Positions 1 to 7,367 of a stretch of DNA of 21,788 nucleotides are shown piece after piece. The position numbers and the translations under genes are program-made. This stretch comes from a virus: IMG/VR virus record IMGVR_UViG_3300025483_000082, positions 1 to 21,788 of that record. One strand, given 5' to 3'. How positions within the stretch are numbered: position 1 is the stretch's first letter; the number at the start of each line of letters is the position of its first letter. The notes below the pieces were generated by a model, which was not told the DNA's origin, did no database searches, and saw nothing but the letters and a program-made list of their open reading frames with translations.

Positions 1-89
1 TCTGTTCTCTTGATTCCATTCTTCTTTTCCTGGCCAGGACGAGCAGCAGTCTTTGCTTTAGCAATTAAAGTCTTCCAAGGATTTCTCAT
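1..89 (-). CDS. Partial hypothetical phage protein (N-terminal 29 residues)
   Basis: Reading leftward, an ATG at 89-87 opens a frame without a stop to the window edge. The visible N-terminus (MRNPWKTLIAKAK...) is basic, rich in Lys and Ala, with no membrane segment. The start overlaps the TAA stop of the upstream gene (TAATG), the same coupling used by many gene pairs here, which supports a real gene. Function cannot be assigned from so short a piece. Confidence 0.6.
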   Translation of the reverse strand, partial: MRNPWKTLIAKAKTAARPGQEKKNGIKRT

Positions 90-388
90 TACAAGGTTCT
101 CTCAAGTCTATTTGTTGCTTGGTCTGGAAAGTCTCTTGGACGACTATCTAAGGAATTATCAGTCTTAGGAGAACCTTCATTCGCCTTCATCGTATGCTGG
201 TAGTTTGGTCTTGGATATCTAATACAGAATGGATCGGGCATCCAATAGGTCACCTGCCATTCTTGTTCGGGATTTAACTCAAGGTGCTTCTCTACGCTAT
301 GAGAGAAACTACCAAGTTGAATGTACCCATCATGAGTGATACATCTGCCGTTGCCAGCATCAACCAGGAACATCATCTTGCTACTCAT
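89..388 (-). CDS. Hypothetical cyanophage protein, 99 aa
   Basis: A 99-residue soluble protein with no signal peptide or membrane segment. The N-terminal half carries a compact segment with the pattern FLVDAGNG followed by a histidine/aromatic-rich region; the C-terminal third is charged and probably disordered. Its ATG overlaps the TGA of the preceding gene (ATGA), and its TAA overlaps the ATG of the next, so it lies inside a translationally coupled run. I do not recognise a family with an assigned function. It is transcribed in the same direction as the tail genes, so a virion or late role is possible, but this is only inference from position. Confidence 0.6.
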   Translation of the reverse strand: MSSKMMFLVDAGNGRCITHDGYIQLGSFSHSVEKHLELNPEQEWQVTYWMPDPFCIRYPRPNYQHTMKANEGSPKTDNSLDSRPRDFPDQATNRLERTL

Positions 389-516
389 AGCATTTCTTGC
401 TCTGGATTAAGATTTTTGACAAATTGCACAGGATCCTTTTCAGACTTATGTACCCAATGATAGCGCATACACTTAAAGATAGTATCCCACATGGGGATAC
501 AGACATAATCAGTCAC
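385..516 (-). CDS. Small hypothetical phage protein, 43 aa, GTG start
   Basis: The frame is open further upstream, but the start chosen is GTG at 516-514. It overlaps the end of the preceding gene and has a GGAGG Shine-Dalgarno four bases before it, whereas longer starts would overlap that gene heavily with no ribosome site. The product begins V/M-TDYVCIPMWD and is rich in aromatic residues (several W, Y, F), ending NPEQEML. It resembles tiny conserved cyanophage proteins seen beside the gene upstream. Its stop overlaps the next start (ATGA). Function unknown. Confidence 0.55.
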   Translation of the reverse strand: MTDYVCIPMWDTIFKCMRYHWVHKSEKDPVQFVKNLNPEQEML

Positions 517-823
517 GTTGCCTCCAATCCTCAGGTTTGTCCTGCTGGAACCAATCATTAATATCATCCGCACCATCGAACCTTGTACGGTGATTAGAAG
601 GGTCTGGATCGCCTAGACCCATCTTATTCATAAAATCATCTATTGTGCCTTCCTGGATGTCCTGAGATGCCTGACGGCGAGCCTGTTTCAACCAGTCCCT
701 GGCGGTGGTATGTCTCTTAGCGAGTTTCTCCACCCAGATCATATCGTCTAATTTTACTTCCTCCTTGTTTGCAATCTTCTTACAGATAAATTCTAGTCGT
801 AGTCTGTATTGAGTAGATAGCAT
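509..823 (-). CDS. Conserved cyanophage protein, 104 aa, unknown function
   Basis: A 104-residue, highly charged, probably helical protein. The N-terminal half (MLSTQYRLRLEFICKKIA...) has a basic helical pattern and continues KLDDMIWVEKLAKRHTTARDWLKQARRQA; the C-terminus ends in acidic and tryptophan-rich segments (DDINDWFQQDK, DWRQRD). I recognise the overall pattern as a conserved small protein of T4-like cyanophages but know of no assigned function. The ATG start at 823 lies one base after the upstream gene's stop. No membrane segment or cysteine pair suggesting metal binding was seen. Confidence 0.65.
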   Translation of the reverse strand: MLSTQYRLRLEFICKKIANKEEVKLDDMIWVEKLAKRHTTARDWLKQARRQASQDIQEGTIDDFMNKMGLGDPDPSNHRTRFDGADDINDWFQQDKPEDWRQRD

Positions 824-824
824 G

Positions 825-1025
825 TCAGTCTCTAAAATCTAATTTAAGTTCTAAATCTTCAAGTCTATGATACTCAGCATGTGCTTTCTCTTGACGATCA
901 CACACGATACCAAGGATATCATTCATGATAGTATCATTATCAATATAATCATCCAGATACTTATCAATTGCTTCTTTGAGATATCTGTACCTGTGCCATT
1001 CTGGCGAATAGGGTTTGTAGTCCAT
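825..1025 (-). CDS. Small hypothetical phage protein, 66 aa
   Basis: The start is placed at the ATG at 1025 (MDYKPYSPEWHRYRYLKEAI...), because upstream in-frame codons run through a terminator (1060-1081) and a late-type promoter motif (1046-1052), so they cannot be coding in the relevant mRNA. The product is short, strongly charged and probably helical, rich in Tyr, Asp and His, without cysteine clusters or membrane segments. The late-type motif lies about 21 bases before the start, the same spacing as for gp26 and the 75-aa protein gene, so late expression is likely. Function unknown. Confidence 0.6.
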   Translation of the reverse strand: MDYKPYSPEWHRYRYLKEAIDKYLDDYIDNDTIMNDILGIVCDRQEKAHAEYHRLEDLELKLDFRD

Positions 1026-1045
1026 AATGAAAATCCATTCAATAT

Positions 1046-1052
1046 TATTTAG
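1046..1052 (-). promoter_or_regulatory. T4-type late promoter motif (CTAAATA)
   Basis: On the minus strand this reads CTAAATAAT and lies about 21 bases before the ATG at 1025. T4 late promoters have the core TATAAATA recognised by the gp55 sigma factor. The same CTAAATAAT string precedes the gene at 5952, and related strings precede several other genes at similar distance, which is the main support. Confidence 0.5.
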
Positions 1053-1059
1053 AACCATG

Positions 1060-1081
1060 AAAAAAGGGACCCGAAGGTCCC
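1060..1081 (-). terminator. Rho-independent terminator of the barrel-protein gene
   Basis: On the minus strand the sequence is GGGACC-TTCG-GGTCCC followed directly by six T. The six-base-pair GC-rich stem, UUCG tetraloop and U tract are the classic intrinsic terminator form. It lies about 55 bases past the stop of the gene at 1137-1508 and closes a one-gene unit opened by the promoter at 1583-1611. Confidence 0.92.
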
Positions 1082-1136
1082 CTTGGGTGTTCCGACTTTT
1101 GTAGAGACCGCACGAAAGGAGTCTCAACGTTATTTA

Positions 1137-1508
1137 TCAGAAGCTGTACTTGACACCCAATTTAGCACCGTAGCCACGGTCGATGTCCTCATCGCCAGAT
1201 CCGACGAATGAGACTTCACCATATGCACCGAGAGCATCGGTTACAGCAAGACCCAGACCTGCCTTACCAGAAGGAACGGTGTCGCTCTCACCGCCGTCAG
1301 GAGAGACTACAGTAGCTCCGCCCTGGACGTAGTAGGAAGCAGACTCACCAAGAGCACCTTCGTACCCTACGTGAAGGTCTGTCGCGGTTCCAGAGTAGTC
1401 CGATCCCGTCCAACCCGAGTTTGCTTCTACGTTAACGTAGGGACCAGCAATCGCAGCGCCAGCAGAGACAGAGAGAGCAGCAGTTGCTGCGAATACAGTT
1501 TTGATCAT
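1137..1508 (-). CDS. Secreted outer-membrane beta-barrel-like protein, 123 aa
   Basis: The start is the ATG at 1508; an in-frame ATG at 1592 lies upstream of the predicted transcription start and so cannot be used. Residues 1-21 form a typical signal peptide (MIKTVFAATAALSVSAGAAIA, cleavage after AIA). The mature part has alternating short beta strands with aromatic and glycine patterns (GPYVNVEANSGW, DLHVGYEGAL, YYVQGGA, AYGEVSFVG) and ends in GVKYSF, a C-terminal Phe typical of the signal read by the outer-membrane BAM machinery. It resembles small porin-like or outer-membrane proteins found in some cyanomyoviruses. It has its own promoter and terminator, and its base composition looks clearly GC-richer than the AT-rich tail genes around it. 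A role in modifying the infected cell's envelope is inference; a virion protein is an alternative. Confidence 0.8.
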   Translation of the reverse strand: MIKTVFAATAALSVSAGAAIAGPYVNVEANSGWTGSDYSGTATDLHVGYEGALGESASYYVQGGATVVSPDGGESDTVPSGKAGLGLAVTDALGAYGEVSFVGSGDEDIDRGYGAKLGVKYSF

Positions 1509-1529
1509 TTGTTTTAATACCTTTTTACT

Positions 1530-1573
1530 TGCGGAATGGATACCCGCAGATGAATTGGAACTCGACTTGTTCC
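1530..1573 (-). promoter_or_regulatory. Structured 5' leader with two hairpins
   Basis: Between the predicted transcription start (near 1576) and the gene start at 1508, the minus strand contains GGAAC...GTTCC (arms 1569-1573 and 1557-1561) and TGCGG...CCGCA (arms 1544-1548 and 1530-1534). A weak AAAAGG ribosome site follows. The hairpins may protect or regulate the mRNA; this is inference. Confidence 0.4.
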
Positions 1574-1582
1574 GTTGAATGA

Positions 1583-1611
1583 ATTGTAGCACATGAAGCA
1601 GAGCGCGTCAA
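1583..1611 (-). promoter_or_regulatory. Near-consensus sigma-70 promoter
   Basis: On the minus strand: TTGACG (1606-1611), a 17-base spacer, then TACAAT (1583-1588). Both hexamers match the consensus at five of six positions and the spacing is optimal. Host RNA polymerase should read it without phage late factors. It drives only the barrel-protein gene. Confidence 0.85.
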
Positions 1612-1727
1612 GTGGTTGGTGCGATTAGTTGAGGCACTTTCCTGATTTGCTACATGAGTAATTTAGCACCAAAAAAGAATTGAAACAACACCCCTTGTGC
1701 CAGTTTGAGATCAGTATCCTTAATTAC

Positions 1728-2822
1728 TTAGTTAAGTTTAATTAATGCACCTTTGACAGTAACGTCTCCAACTGCTGTGATTGAGAATGCTGCACCAGCA
1801 ATTTGTGTTATAGCACCCGTTGCTGTCTGCGTGAGTACCCCTCCTGCTGCCATTGTCAATTCAGATCCTGCGGTGATTGTAGTGGCACCACCACCTGTTA
1901 CCGTGTTCGATCCACCTGCTGTATTGTCAATTGCTCCACCAGCAACCGTGCTGATAGCACCAGCTGCTTTATTACTAATAAAGTCAGCAGCATCATATGT
2001 CTGACCACCAATAAGAGTCTTGACAGAATATGATGAATCTCTTGCTTTAATCAAAGGAACTTTGAAAGCGTTGCCTGCCACAATATGTTGCTCACAACCA
2101 CCAACCAAGACTTGATAATCTCCTAGGATATTATGACCAATATGACCAGGAGATACGATATTAACACTAGCACGAGGATCAAAAGATAGAGTGCTATCTT
2201 CACCGACACCAAATGTCATTCTCTGTCCAATGATAATCTCTTTATCATTATTTGTTATTTTCTCAACGTTACCAGCAACCATAGAGATGGCACCACCACC
2301 TGCTGTTCCTGCTTGGATAAGAACTTGAGACCCACCAATCAGCATTAGTTCTTCTTCTGCTGTAATTATAATCTTTTTCGCTTTAATGTGCCTTTCTGAT
2401 CCAATGGCATCTTCTACAACATCACCAAATGCAATAATATTAAGTGCTTCTGCATCTTCTTCGCCTGTTCCTTTATTATACTCAATATAAGATTTTGCAG
2501 TGTGCTTTTGCTGCTGACCATTGCTAAAAATACACAGTTTTCCACTGCCAGCACCCTTTTCAACGTTCCTCTCTCCACATCTAAGGACAATTTTACCATC
2601 AGATTTTAGAGAAATGAATCCACCATTGTCTGATGGACCATCAATTCTAAGTGCTCCAGAACTTTTGTCTGGCAGTTGTCTTTCATAAATCTCAGCACCA
2701 GTTAATGTGCTCTTCTGCCATGTTCTATATCTTGGTCCACAACCAAGATCTTGAGACTCGTCAGGAGTAGTCTGCTTAAAGACATTTTTTGGGTATGCTG
2801 ATGCTGGTGTTTGATAAGACAT
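1728..2822 (-). CDS. Beta-helix central spike / needle protein (gp5 C-terminal-like), 364 aa
   Basis: The start is the ATG at 2822, sharing a base with the TAA of the upstream gp5-like gene (TAATG). The first third is mixed; from about residue 70 the protein is made of short beta-strand repeats (ISLKSDGKIVLRCG, IKAKKIIITAEEELMLIGG, QVLIQAG). It ends in about 75 residues of Gly/Ala/Thr-rich repeats (TVTGGGATTITAGSELTMAAGG...) finishing DVTVKGALIKLN. This is the signature of the triple-stranded beta-helix needle of T4 gp5 and VgrG proteins. In T4 the needle is the C-terminal part of gp5; here it is a separate gene directly behind the OB-domain gene. It probably trimerises at the tip of the tail tube and pierces the outer membrane. 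No lysozyme domain is visible in it. Confidence 0.75.
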   Translation of the reverse strand: MSYQTPASAYPKNVFKQTTPDESQDLGCGPRYRTWQKSTLTGAEIYERQLPDKSSGALRIDGPSDNGGFISLKSDGKIVLRCGERNVEKGAGSGKLCIFSNGQQQKHTAKSYIEYNKGTGEEDAEALNIIAFGDVVEDAIGSERHIKAKKIIITAEEELMLIGGSQVLIQAGTAGGGAISMVAGNVEKITNNDKEIIIGQRMTFGVGEDSTLSFDPRASVNIVSPGHIGHNILGDYQVLVGGCEQHIVAGNAFKVPLIKARDSSYSVKTLIGGQTYDAADFISNKAAGAISTVAGGAIDNTAGGSNTVTGGGATTITAGSELTMAAGGVLTQTATGAITQIAGAAFSITAVGDVTVKGALIKLN

Positions 2823-5719
2823 TATGGACAATCAACGTATCTACCAGTTCCAATCTTAGTGGAACCAATTGTAGTGAGTGCAATAGTATCTAGACATCTC
2901 ATAGAAGGTATCAATTTAGCACCAAATCCTCCGCCACCAACAATGATAATCTCGGGAAATGTATCATAGGTTTTTGTCCTATCAATAACTCTTCCACCAA
3001 TGACAAGTCCATCATCATTAATAACTGCTTCGGCAACATCATCTCTGCCATCAACATAAATTGTTGGCACATTTGTGTATCCATTTCCTGGTCTGATCAG
3101 GGTAAATGTATCGATGATACAGCGAACATTTGCAGATTCTGCAGTATTTAATTTGTAACCAAATCCATTTGTCTTGACTCGAATCTCTGTAATAAATCCA
3201 TTCTCATCGAGTAATGGAGTAGCAGATGCTCCTCTGCCTTCACCACCAATGAAAATGTAAGGAGGTTCTGCCCAAGGAGATCCTGGATTATCAATAGGAA
3301 TATCAATAATTCCGCCGCCTGGGTTTGTGATAATTCTTCCTGGATCTACAGAAGGCAATCTAAATTGAATAGGAGCATTTTCTGGAGTCTCTCCTTCGCC
3401 TTCGTCTAGGTCACCAAAATCATCTGGACCATCACCATTGTCTTCCGCTGGAGTAACTAGAACATCAACAAAGTTTCCAATACCCGTTAGAACAAACCTA
3501 AGAGTCTCTTCCTCTTCAACTACACCATCTTCTTCTAGTCCAACAGTGACTTTACCTTGGTTGTTATTGATTACAAAAGATCCTGATAGATCTCCTCCAA
3601 TAATATCTTCTCCTGTTATACCATCACCAGTCAAATTATAGTACAAAATCGTGCCGTTGAGTACATTCTCGGTAGTAATTGTATATACAACAAATTCTCC
3701 CTCTCTGACAACAGATTTATCTGCAATAACGCTATAAGTCTCAGTGTTACTTACAACATCTGAATCTGGAGCAGAAACTCCTTCAGTAGGAGTTACTGTT
3801 TTCGCTTCATCCGTAAATATTTCTTGTAACCCTGTTTCAGGATTGAAAGGTTGTGGATCATATGGGTTGTATGGTTTCTTTTTATCTTTTTCAGTAATCG
3901 TACATTTAGCGATGTTTCTGATAAAAGATGTCTTATAGTTTAATTCTGGAGAATTGCGTGTCAATTTGATATAGAAGTATTCATCAGACTCACTTTCAAC
4001 GTCAAATAAGGTAGTAACAGGAATTTTTTTAGATGTCTCTCCTGGAGCAAATCCAAGAATGCCAGACAATTCAAAATAATCAACTCCTGCTGTTGCAGTT
4101 CCTTTGGAAACAAGAGTTTTATATTTTACAGAAGATGCGATATCAGTAATTCCACTTCTAGTGACGATAAAGTTACCTTGCTGTGCTTCTTTTACTTCAA
4201 TATCTTGAATATCATAAGTGATTGCAGGTCCGCCTGATACTGTTGTGCCATTAGTTACTGCTGGTAGAGGAACTCCTCCAGTAAATCCTACAGTTGTAAC
4301 TTCTAAAGTATTTCCTGTATATGCCTCATCGCAAACATACTGTGTATAGTCTGCACCTGTTGCTGGGAATAGGTTATCAATATCACCTAGTAACTTATCT
4401 AAGAAATCTTCTCCTTCCTCATCCTCAGGTTCTTTCTTCTGTCCATCTGTGCATACTGTCTTATACTTTGCACAAGTTTGATCTGGACCAGAGCAGGAAA
4501 TACCAAGCAAATCCAAAACAAAATTAATTGCTCCACCAAGAATGTTTAGTGGTGCTGCAATAGCACCAAGAATAGCTTGAAGGGGTCCCAAAACAGATGA
4601 AAGAACTTCTTCCATCAATGCATTCATCTGAGACATGATACCATTAACAAGAGCATCAATCTGACAAGCAACTGCTCTGTAAATTTGATTCACTAATCCC
4701 ATTAGAACATCAGTTAACCATGCCTCTAATCTTTCACCAAGATCTGCCATCTTACAACCAAGGTCTTTCAACATATTGTTAAAAAACTCAGTAACAGGTG
4801 TCAGGATGTTTCCAGTTTCAGATGGGAATAATGTTGCTTGAATAAGATCTTTAACTGCGTTCTGTAGTTTCTCAATGATAAAACCTTTTACTCTAGCAAC
4901 AAAACTGGATATGACTAGACTAGACTTTCCAACATATTTTCTAGCAATGTCTATTCCATCGTTAATAGCACCAGTTGCAGGACTTACCAAATAAGTTCCA
5001 ATATTTCCATTATTTCTTTGAATCTCATACAAGAACTCACCAAGAATGGTGGTCATTTTTGCGCTAATATCTTGATTGGAGCATTTTTCTGCTACAGACT
5101 GACACCAGTCTTCATCTTGCTCTCCAATAACTTTTCTAGCAGGAACATTTACTCTAGGGTTTCCATCTCCGTCACATGTTCCGTCTGGTAATCCACCAGT
5201 TCCAGTATTCTTTCCTGTTTGAGATTCTCCTGCTGTCTGTCCATAGTTTTGAGTACTTCCTGTTCCAGATTCTTTCTGAATGGGAGAACCAGCAGATGCC
5301 TCATTAATTTGAGGAATTGCAGTAGTAAATGGCGCTGTTTCAGGTGTTCTTTCTACAAATACTTTTGTTGCACCTGGGGTCATACCAATAGACCCCATAA
5401 TAATTGGTTTTTGTTTTTCTGTATCTAAGTAAAATCCAATAACCCAGCATCCAATCTCAAGTTGATGATGACCACCACCGCTATTACCAGGAATATATGG
5501 TATATTCACTGGCATCATCATTGTTGCCCATGGCAGATCCGCAGTGCTGACTAGTTCAGGATCACCAGGATGATCTCCAACAATTCGCACTTTACATCTA
5601 TAACCGCCCTTGTTATTTACTTCATCAGAAGCGGTTCCCTCAACTTGTCCTACCCACCAATTAAAACCATCATTACCAATTCGTTGGGTAGGAATAATGC
5701 TGGATATGATATTATCCAT
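2822..5719 (-). CDS. Baseplate hub protein, gp5-like OB domain plus Calx-beta domains, 965 aa
   Basis: Residues about 18-115 look like the OB-fold of gp5/VgrG hub proteins (WWVGQVEG..., YRCKVRIVGDHPGD, LPWATMMMP, GCWVIGFYLD, KPIIMGSIG). Residues 150-200 form a Gly/Ser/Thr linker. Residues 215-410 are helical and hydrophobic, with no lysozyme catalytic signature. Two Calx-beta-like domains follow: about 505-610 (GTATAGVDYFELSGILGFAPGET...) and 660-757. Residues 815-945 hold repeats of the type GYTNVPTIYVDG, common in phage structural proteins. The family position is the central hub, joining gp27 to the membrane-piercing spike; the spike gene follows immediately. At 965 residues it is much longer than T4 gp5 (575). 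The extra domains may bind other virion proteins or cell-surface glycans; that is inference. The start is an ATG five bases after the upstream stop; no good ribosome site is visible. Confidence 0.78.
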   Translation of the reverse strand: MDNIISSIIPTQRIGNDGFNWWVGQVEGTASDEVNNKGGYRCKVRIVGDHPGDPELVSTADLPWATMMMPVNIPYIPGNSGGGHHQLEIGCWVIGFYLDTEKQKPIIMGSIGMTPGATKVFVERTPETAPFTTAIPQINEASAGSPIQKESGTGSTQNYGQTAGESQTGKNTGTGGLPDGTCDGDGNPRVNVPARKVIGEQDEDWCQSVAEKCSNQDISAKMTTILGEFLYEIQRNNGNIGTYLVSPATGAINDGIDIARKYVGKSSLVISSFVARVKGFIIEKLQNAVKDLIQATLFPSETGNILTPVTEFFNNMLKDLGCKMADLGERLEAWLTDVLMGLVNQIYRAVACQIDALVNGIMSQMNALMEEVLSSVLGPLQAILGAIAAPLNILGGAINFVLDLLGISCSGPDQTCAKYKTVCTDGQKKEPEDEEGEDFLDKLLGDIDNLFPATGADYTQYVCDEAYTGNTLEVTTVGFTGGVPLPAVTNGTTVSGGPAITYDIQDIEVKEAQQGNFIVTRSGITDIASSVKYKTLVSKGTATAGVDYFELSGILGFAPGETSKKIPVTTLFDVESESDEYFYIKLTRNSPELNYKTSFIRNIAKCTITEKDKKKPYNPYDPQPFNPETGLQEIFTDEAKTVTPTEGVSAPDSDVVSNTETYSVIADKSVVREGEFVVYTITTENVLNGTILYYNLTGDGITGEDIIGGDLSGSFVINNNQGKVTVGLEEDGVVEEEETLRFVLTGIGNFVDVLVTPAEDNGDGPDDFGDLDEGEGETPENAPIQFRLPSVDPGRIITNPGGGIIDIPIDNPGSPWAEPPYIFIGGEGRGASATPLLDENGFITEIRVKTNGFGYKLNTAESANVRCIIDTFTLIRPGNGYTNVPTIYVDGRDDVAEAVINDDGLVIGGRVIDRTKTYDTFPEIIIVGGGGFGAKLIPSMRCLDTIALTTIGSTKIGTGRYVDCP

Positions 5720-5724
5720 ATTAA

Positions 5725-5952
5725 TTAATCATCGTAAATTAAACATTCTAATTCTGATGGGTTTTGATCACAATAAAGTTCAAGTGCAGTGGGATCATGA
5801 TGATCTCCTGCTTCAATCTCTTCTTTGTGATTCTCAACATATTCTTCCAGATCGTGCAGTTCGCCTTCAATGTGACGACGCTGATTGGGAGAAATCATAG
5901 GGTTGTCAAGAATTTCTTTGTCCTTGGCGATATGGGTTTCGATATTTTCCAT
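5725..5952 (-). CDS. Small acidic conserved cyanophage protein, 75 aa
   Basis: A 75-residue, strongly acidic, helical protein (pattern IAKDKEIL, RRHIEGELHDLEEYVENHKEEIEAG) ending in a conserved-looking block DPTALELYCDQNPSELECLIYDD with two cysteines. It has a strong ribosome site (AAAGGAGA, about ten bases before the ATG) and a late-type motif 21 bases upstream that overlaps the stop of gp27. It is recognisable as a small protein recurring between hub genes in T4-like cyanophages, but its role is unknown; an assembly factor for the hub is only a guess from position. Confidence 0.65.
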   Translation of the reverse strand: MENIETHIAKDKEILDNPMISPNQRRHIEGELHDLEEYVENHKEEIEAGDHHDPTALELYCDQNPSELECLIYDD

Positions 5953-5972
5953 GTGTTAGTATCTCCTTTGAT

Positions 5973-5979
5973 TATTTAG
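5973..5979 (-). promoter_or_regulatory. T4-type late promoter motif (CTAAATA)
   Basis: The minus strand reads AACTAAATAATC, 21 bases before the ATG at 5952. It contains the TAA stop of the gp27-like gene. The string CTAAATAAT is identical to that at 1046-1052. Confidence 0.5.
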
Positions 5980-7367
5980 TTGCCATGATTAGATTCTACA
6001 TCACCATAAGAATCTCGCATTAATCTTAAGGTTGTTATAAACCTTCCGTTTAGTCCCGATGTAGAATCATAAGTGTGAGTAACTTCTTGTATCAAATAAA
6101 CACCGCTACTCTCTTGGTCATATGGTTCATCATCAACTCTTGCAGCTGGAGCTTTATTGACCAATTTAATGTCAATAGTATCTCCAGCACAAATTTCAGA
6201 ATTACCTGGAACTACAACTGTGGCGAGTTGATGCTTCAATAGTTCATAACGCATAAGCGACTGCGCTGAAAAATGTTTATGAAAGTCGCAAAACTCACTA
6301 GGAGTATCTGCTCCATCTTCTTCTTCATAAGATGCAATCCCTGGTTCATTATACCATGATTCATGATCTAGTAATGCAGAAACAATCCTAGTTGGGTAAT
6401 CCGAGACATTCTTATCCCCAAATGATATCAATGACGGAGTATTCTGTACTCCTAGATGCTTCATTTCTTTATATGCATCCTCAACGCTATAATGATACTC
6501 GTTATACTGTCCAGTTGAGTGATTAAAGAAAACCATCAAAGTAGAGTATTTTCCTTTTCTCATTGATGACATCACATCAACTTCAGAACCAAATGTTGCC
6601 TGAGAAATTGTAAATCTGTCATCAGCACCATCACTCTTATTTGCTGGTTTCTCGATGTATGGTCCCCAAGTATCTTCATCTTCTGTCTTTAACAAACTAT
6701 CTACAGAGAAGAAGTTATAACCTCTTTTGTTCTCCCAGAAAAAATATCCAGCACTACCAGACACAGTTTCTTTTTCATTATTAGTAGCACTTCCACTAGA
6801 ACTACCAGATGATGCAGTTCCACCAAATTCAACACTTTTGACTGCTAGCGAAGAAATGATATCAAATGGTCTTCTATTAGTTGGCAACATTTTTACCGCA
6901 AATTGTGTTGTTGCTTTTTCTGGGTAGATATTCTTCTGTGTCTTTAGATCTTCTCTGAGAATTTTCTTGATAACATCATCTGGTTTTCCAGTCAGTGGTT
7001 TTACTAATCTTATACATTCGTTGTTAAGTGCTTCTACAGAAATTAGACCCAAAGTATATGATTGAGTCTGATTTTTTGCATATCTATTACCAACTTTCCA
7101 CACAACCATCTGATACTCTGTTGGTTCTTCACTAGTACTAGTCTGAACTGTAACTACAACAGTTTCACCACCTTGAATAGGCAGATCATTCAGAAATCCA
7201 GCACTATCGACAACTGTCAAAGTAGCAGCAATGAATGGACTAGTAATACTTTCAACATAAGAGAAAGTATTGACCATTTGTTTGATGTCGTATCCCTCTG
7301 TCTCGCCAAGTTTGGCGATGGAAACACTTTTTAGAGAAAAATCTGAAGTAGTTTGTTTTTCTTCCAT
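5976..7367 (-). CDS. Baseplate hub protein, gp27-like, 463 aa
   Basis: The protein begins with a beta-rich domain (residues about 8-110) typical of gp27/gpD-type hub proteins: SYVESITSPFIAATLTVVDSAGFLNDLPIQGGETVVV, then SYTLGLISVEALNNE and KPLTGKPDDVIKKIL. A Ser/Gly-rich insertion lies near residues 180-205. The C-terminal part has VPGNSEICAGDTIDIKLVN and VYLIQEVTHTYDS...RFITTLRLMR, the tube-like domain that closes the hub ring. In T4 gp27 forms a trimer joining the tail tube to gp5. Its ATG overlaps the stop of the tape-measure gene (TAATG), and the gp5-like gene follows after one small gene, in keeping with a hub operon. T4 gp27 is 391 residues, so this is somewhat longer. Confidence 0.75.
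   Translation of the reverse strand: MEEKQTTSDFSLKSVSIAKLGETEGYDIKQMVNTFSYVESITSPFIAATLTVVDSAGFLNDLPIQGGETVVVTVQTSTSEEPTEYQMVVWKVGNRYAKNQTQSYTLGLISVEALNNECIRLVKPLTGKPDDVIKKILREDLKTQKNIYPEKATTQFAVKMLPTNRRPFDIISSLAVKSVEFGGTASSGSSSGSATNNEKETVSGSAGYFFWENKRGYNFFSVDSLLKTEDEDTWGPYIEKPANKSDGADDRFTISQATFGSEVDVMSSMRKGKYSTLMVFFNHSTGQYNEYHYSVEDAYKEMKHLGVQNTPSLISFGDKNVSDYPTRIVSALLDHESWYNEPGIASYEEEDGADTPSEFCDFHKHFSAQSLMRYELLKHQLATVVVPGNSEICAGDTIDIKLVNKAPAARVDDEPYDQESSGVYLIQEVTHTYDSTSGLNGRFITTLRLMRDSYGDVESNHGN

Noticed and set aside
1131-1138. GATAAATA after the barrel gene as a late promoter for the gene at 1025
   Set aside because: It is about 106 bases from the start and is followed by the terminator at 1060-1081; the motif at 1046-1052 is better placed.
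1509-1592. N-terminal extension of the barrel protein to the ATG at 1592
   Set aside because: This ATG lies upstream of the predicted transcription start near 1576, and the extension would bury the signal peptide.
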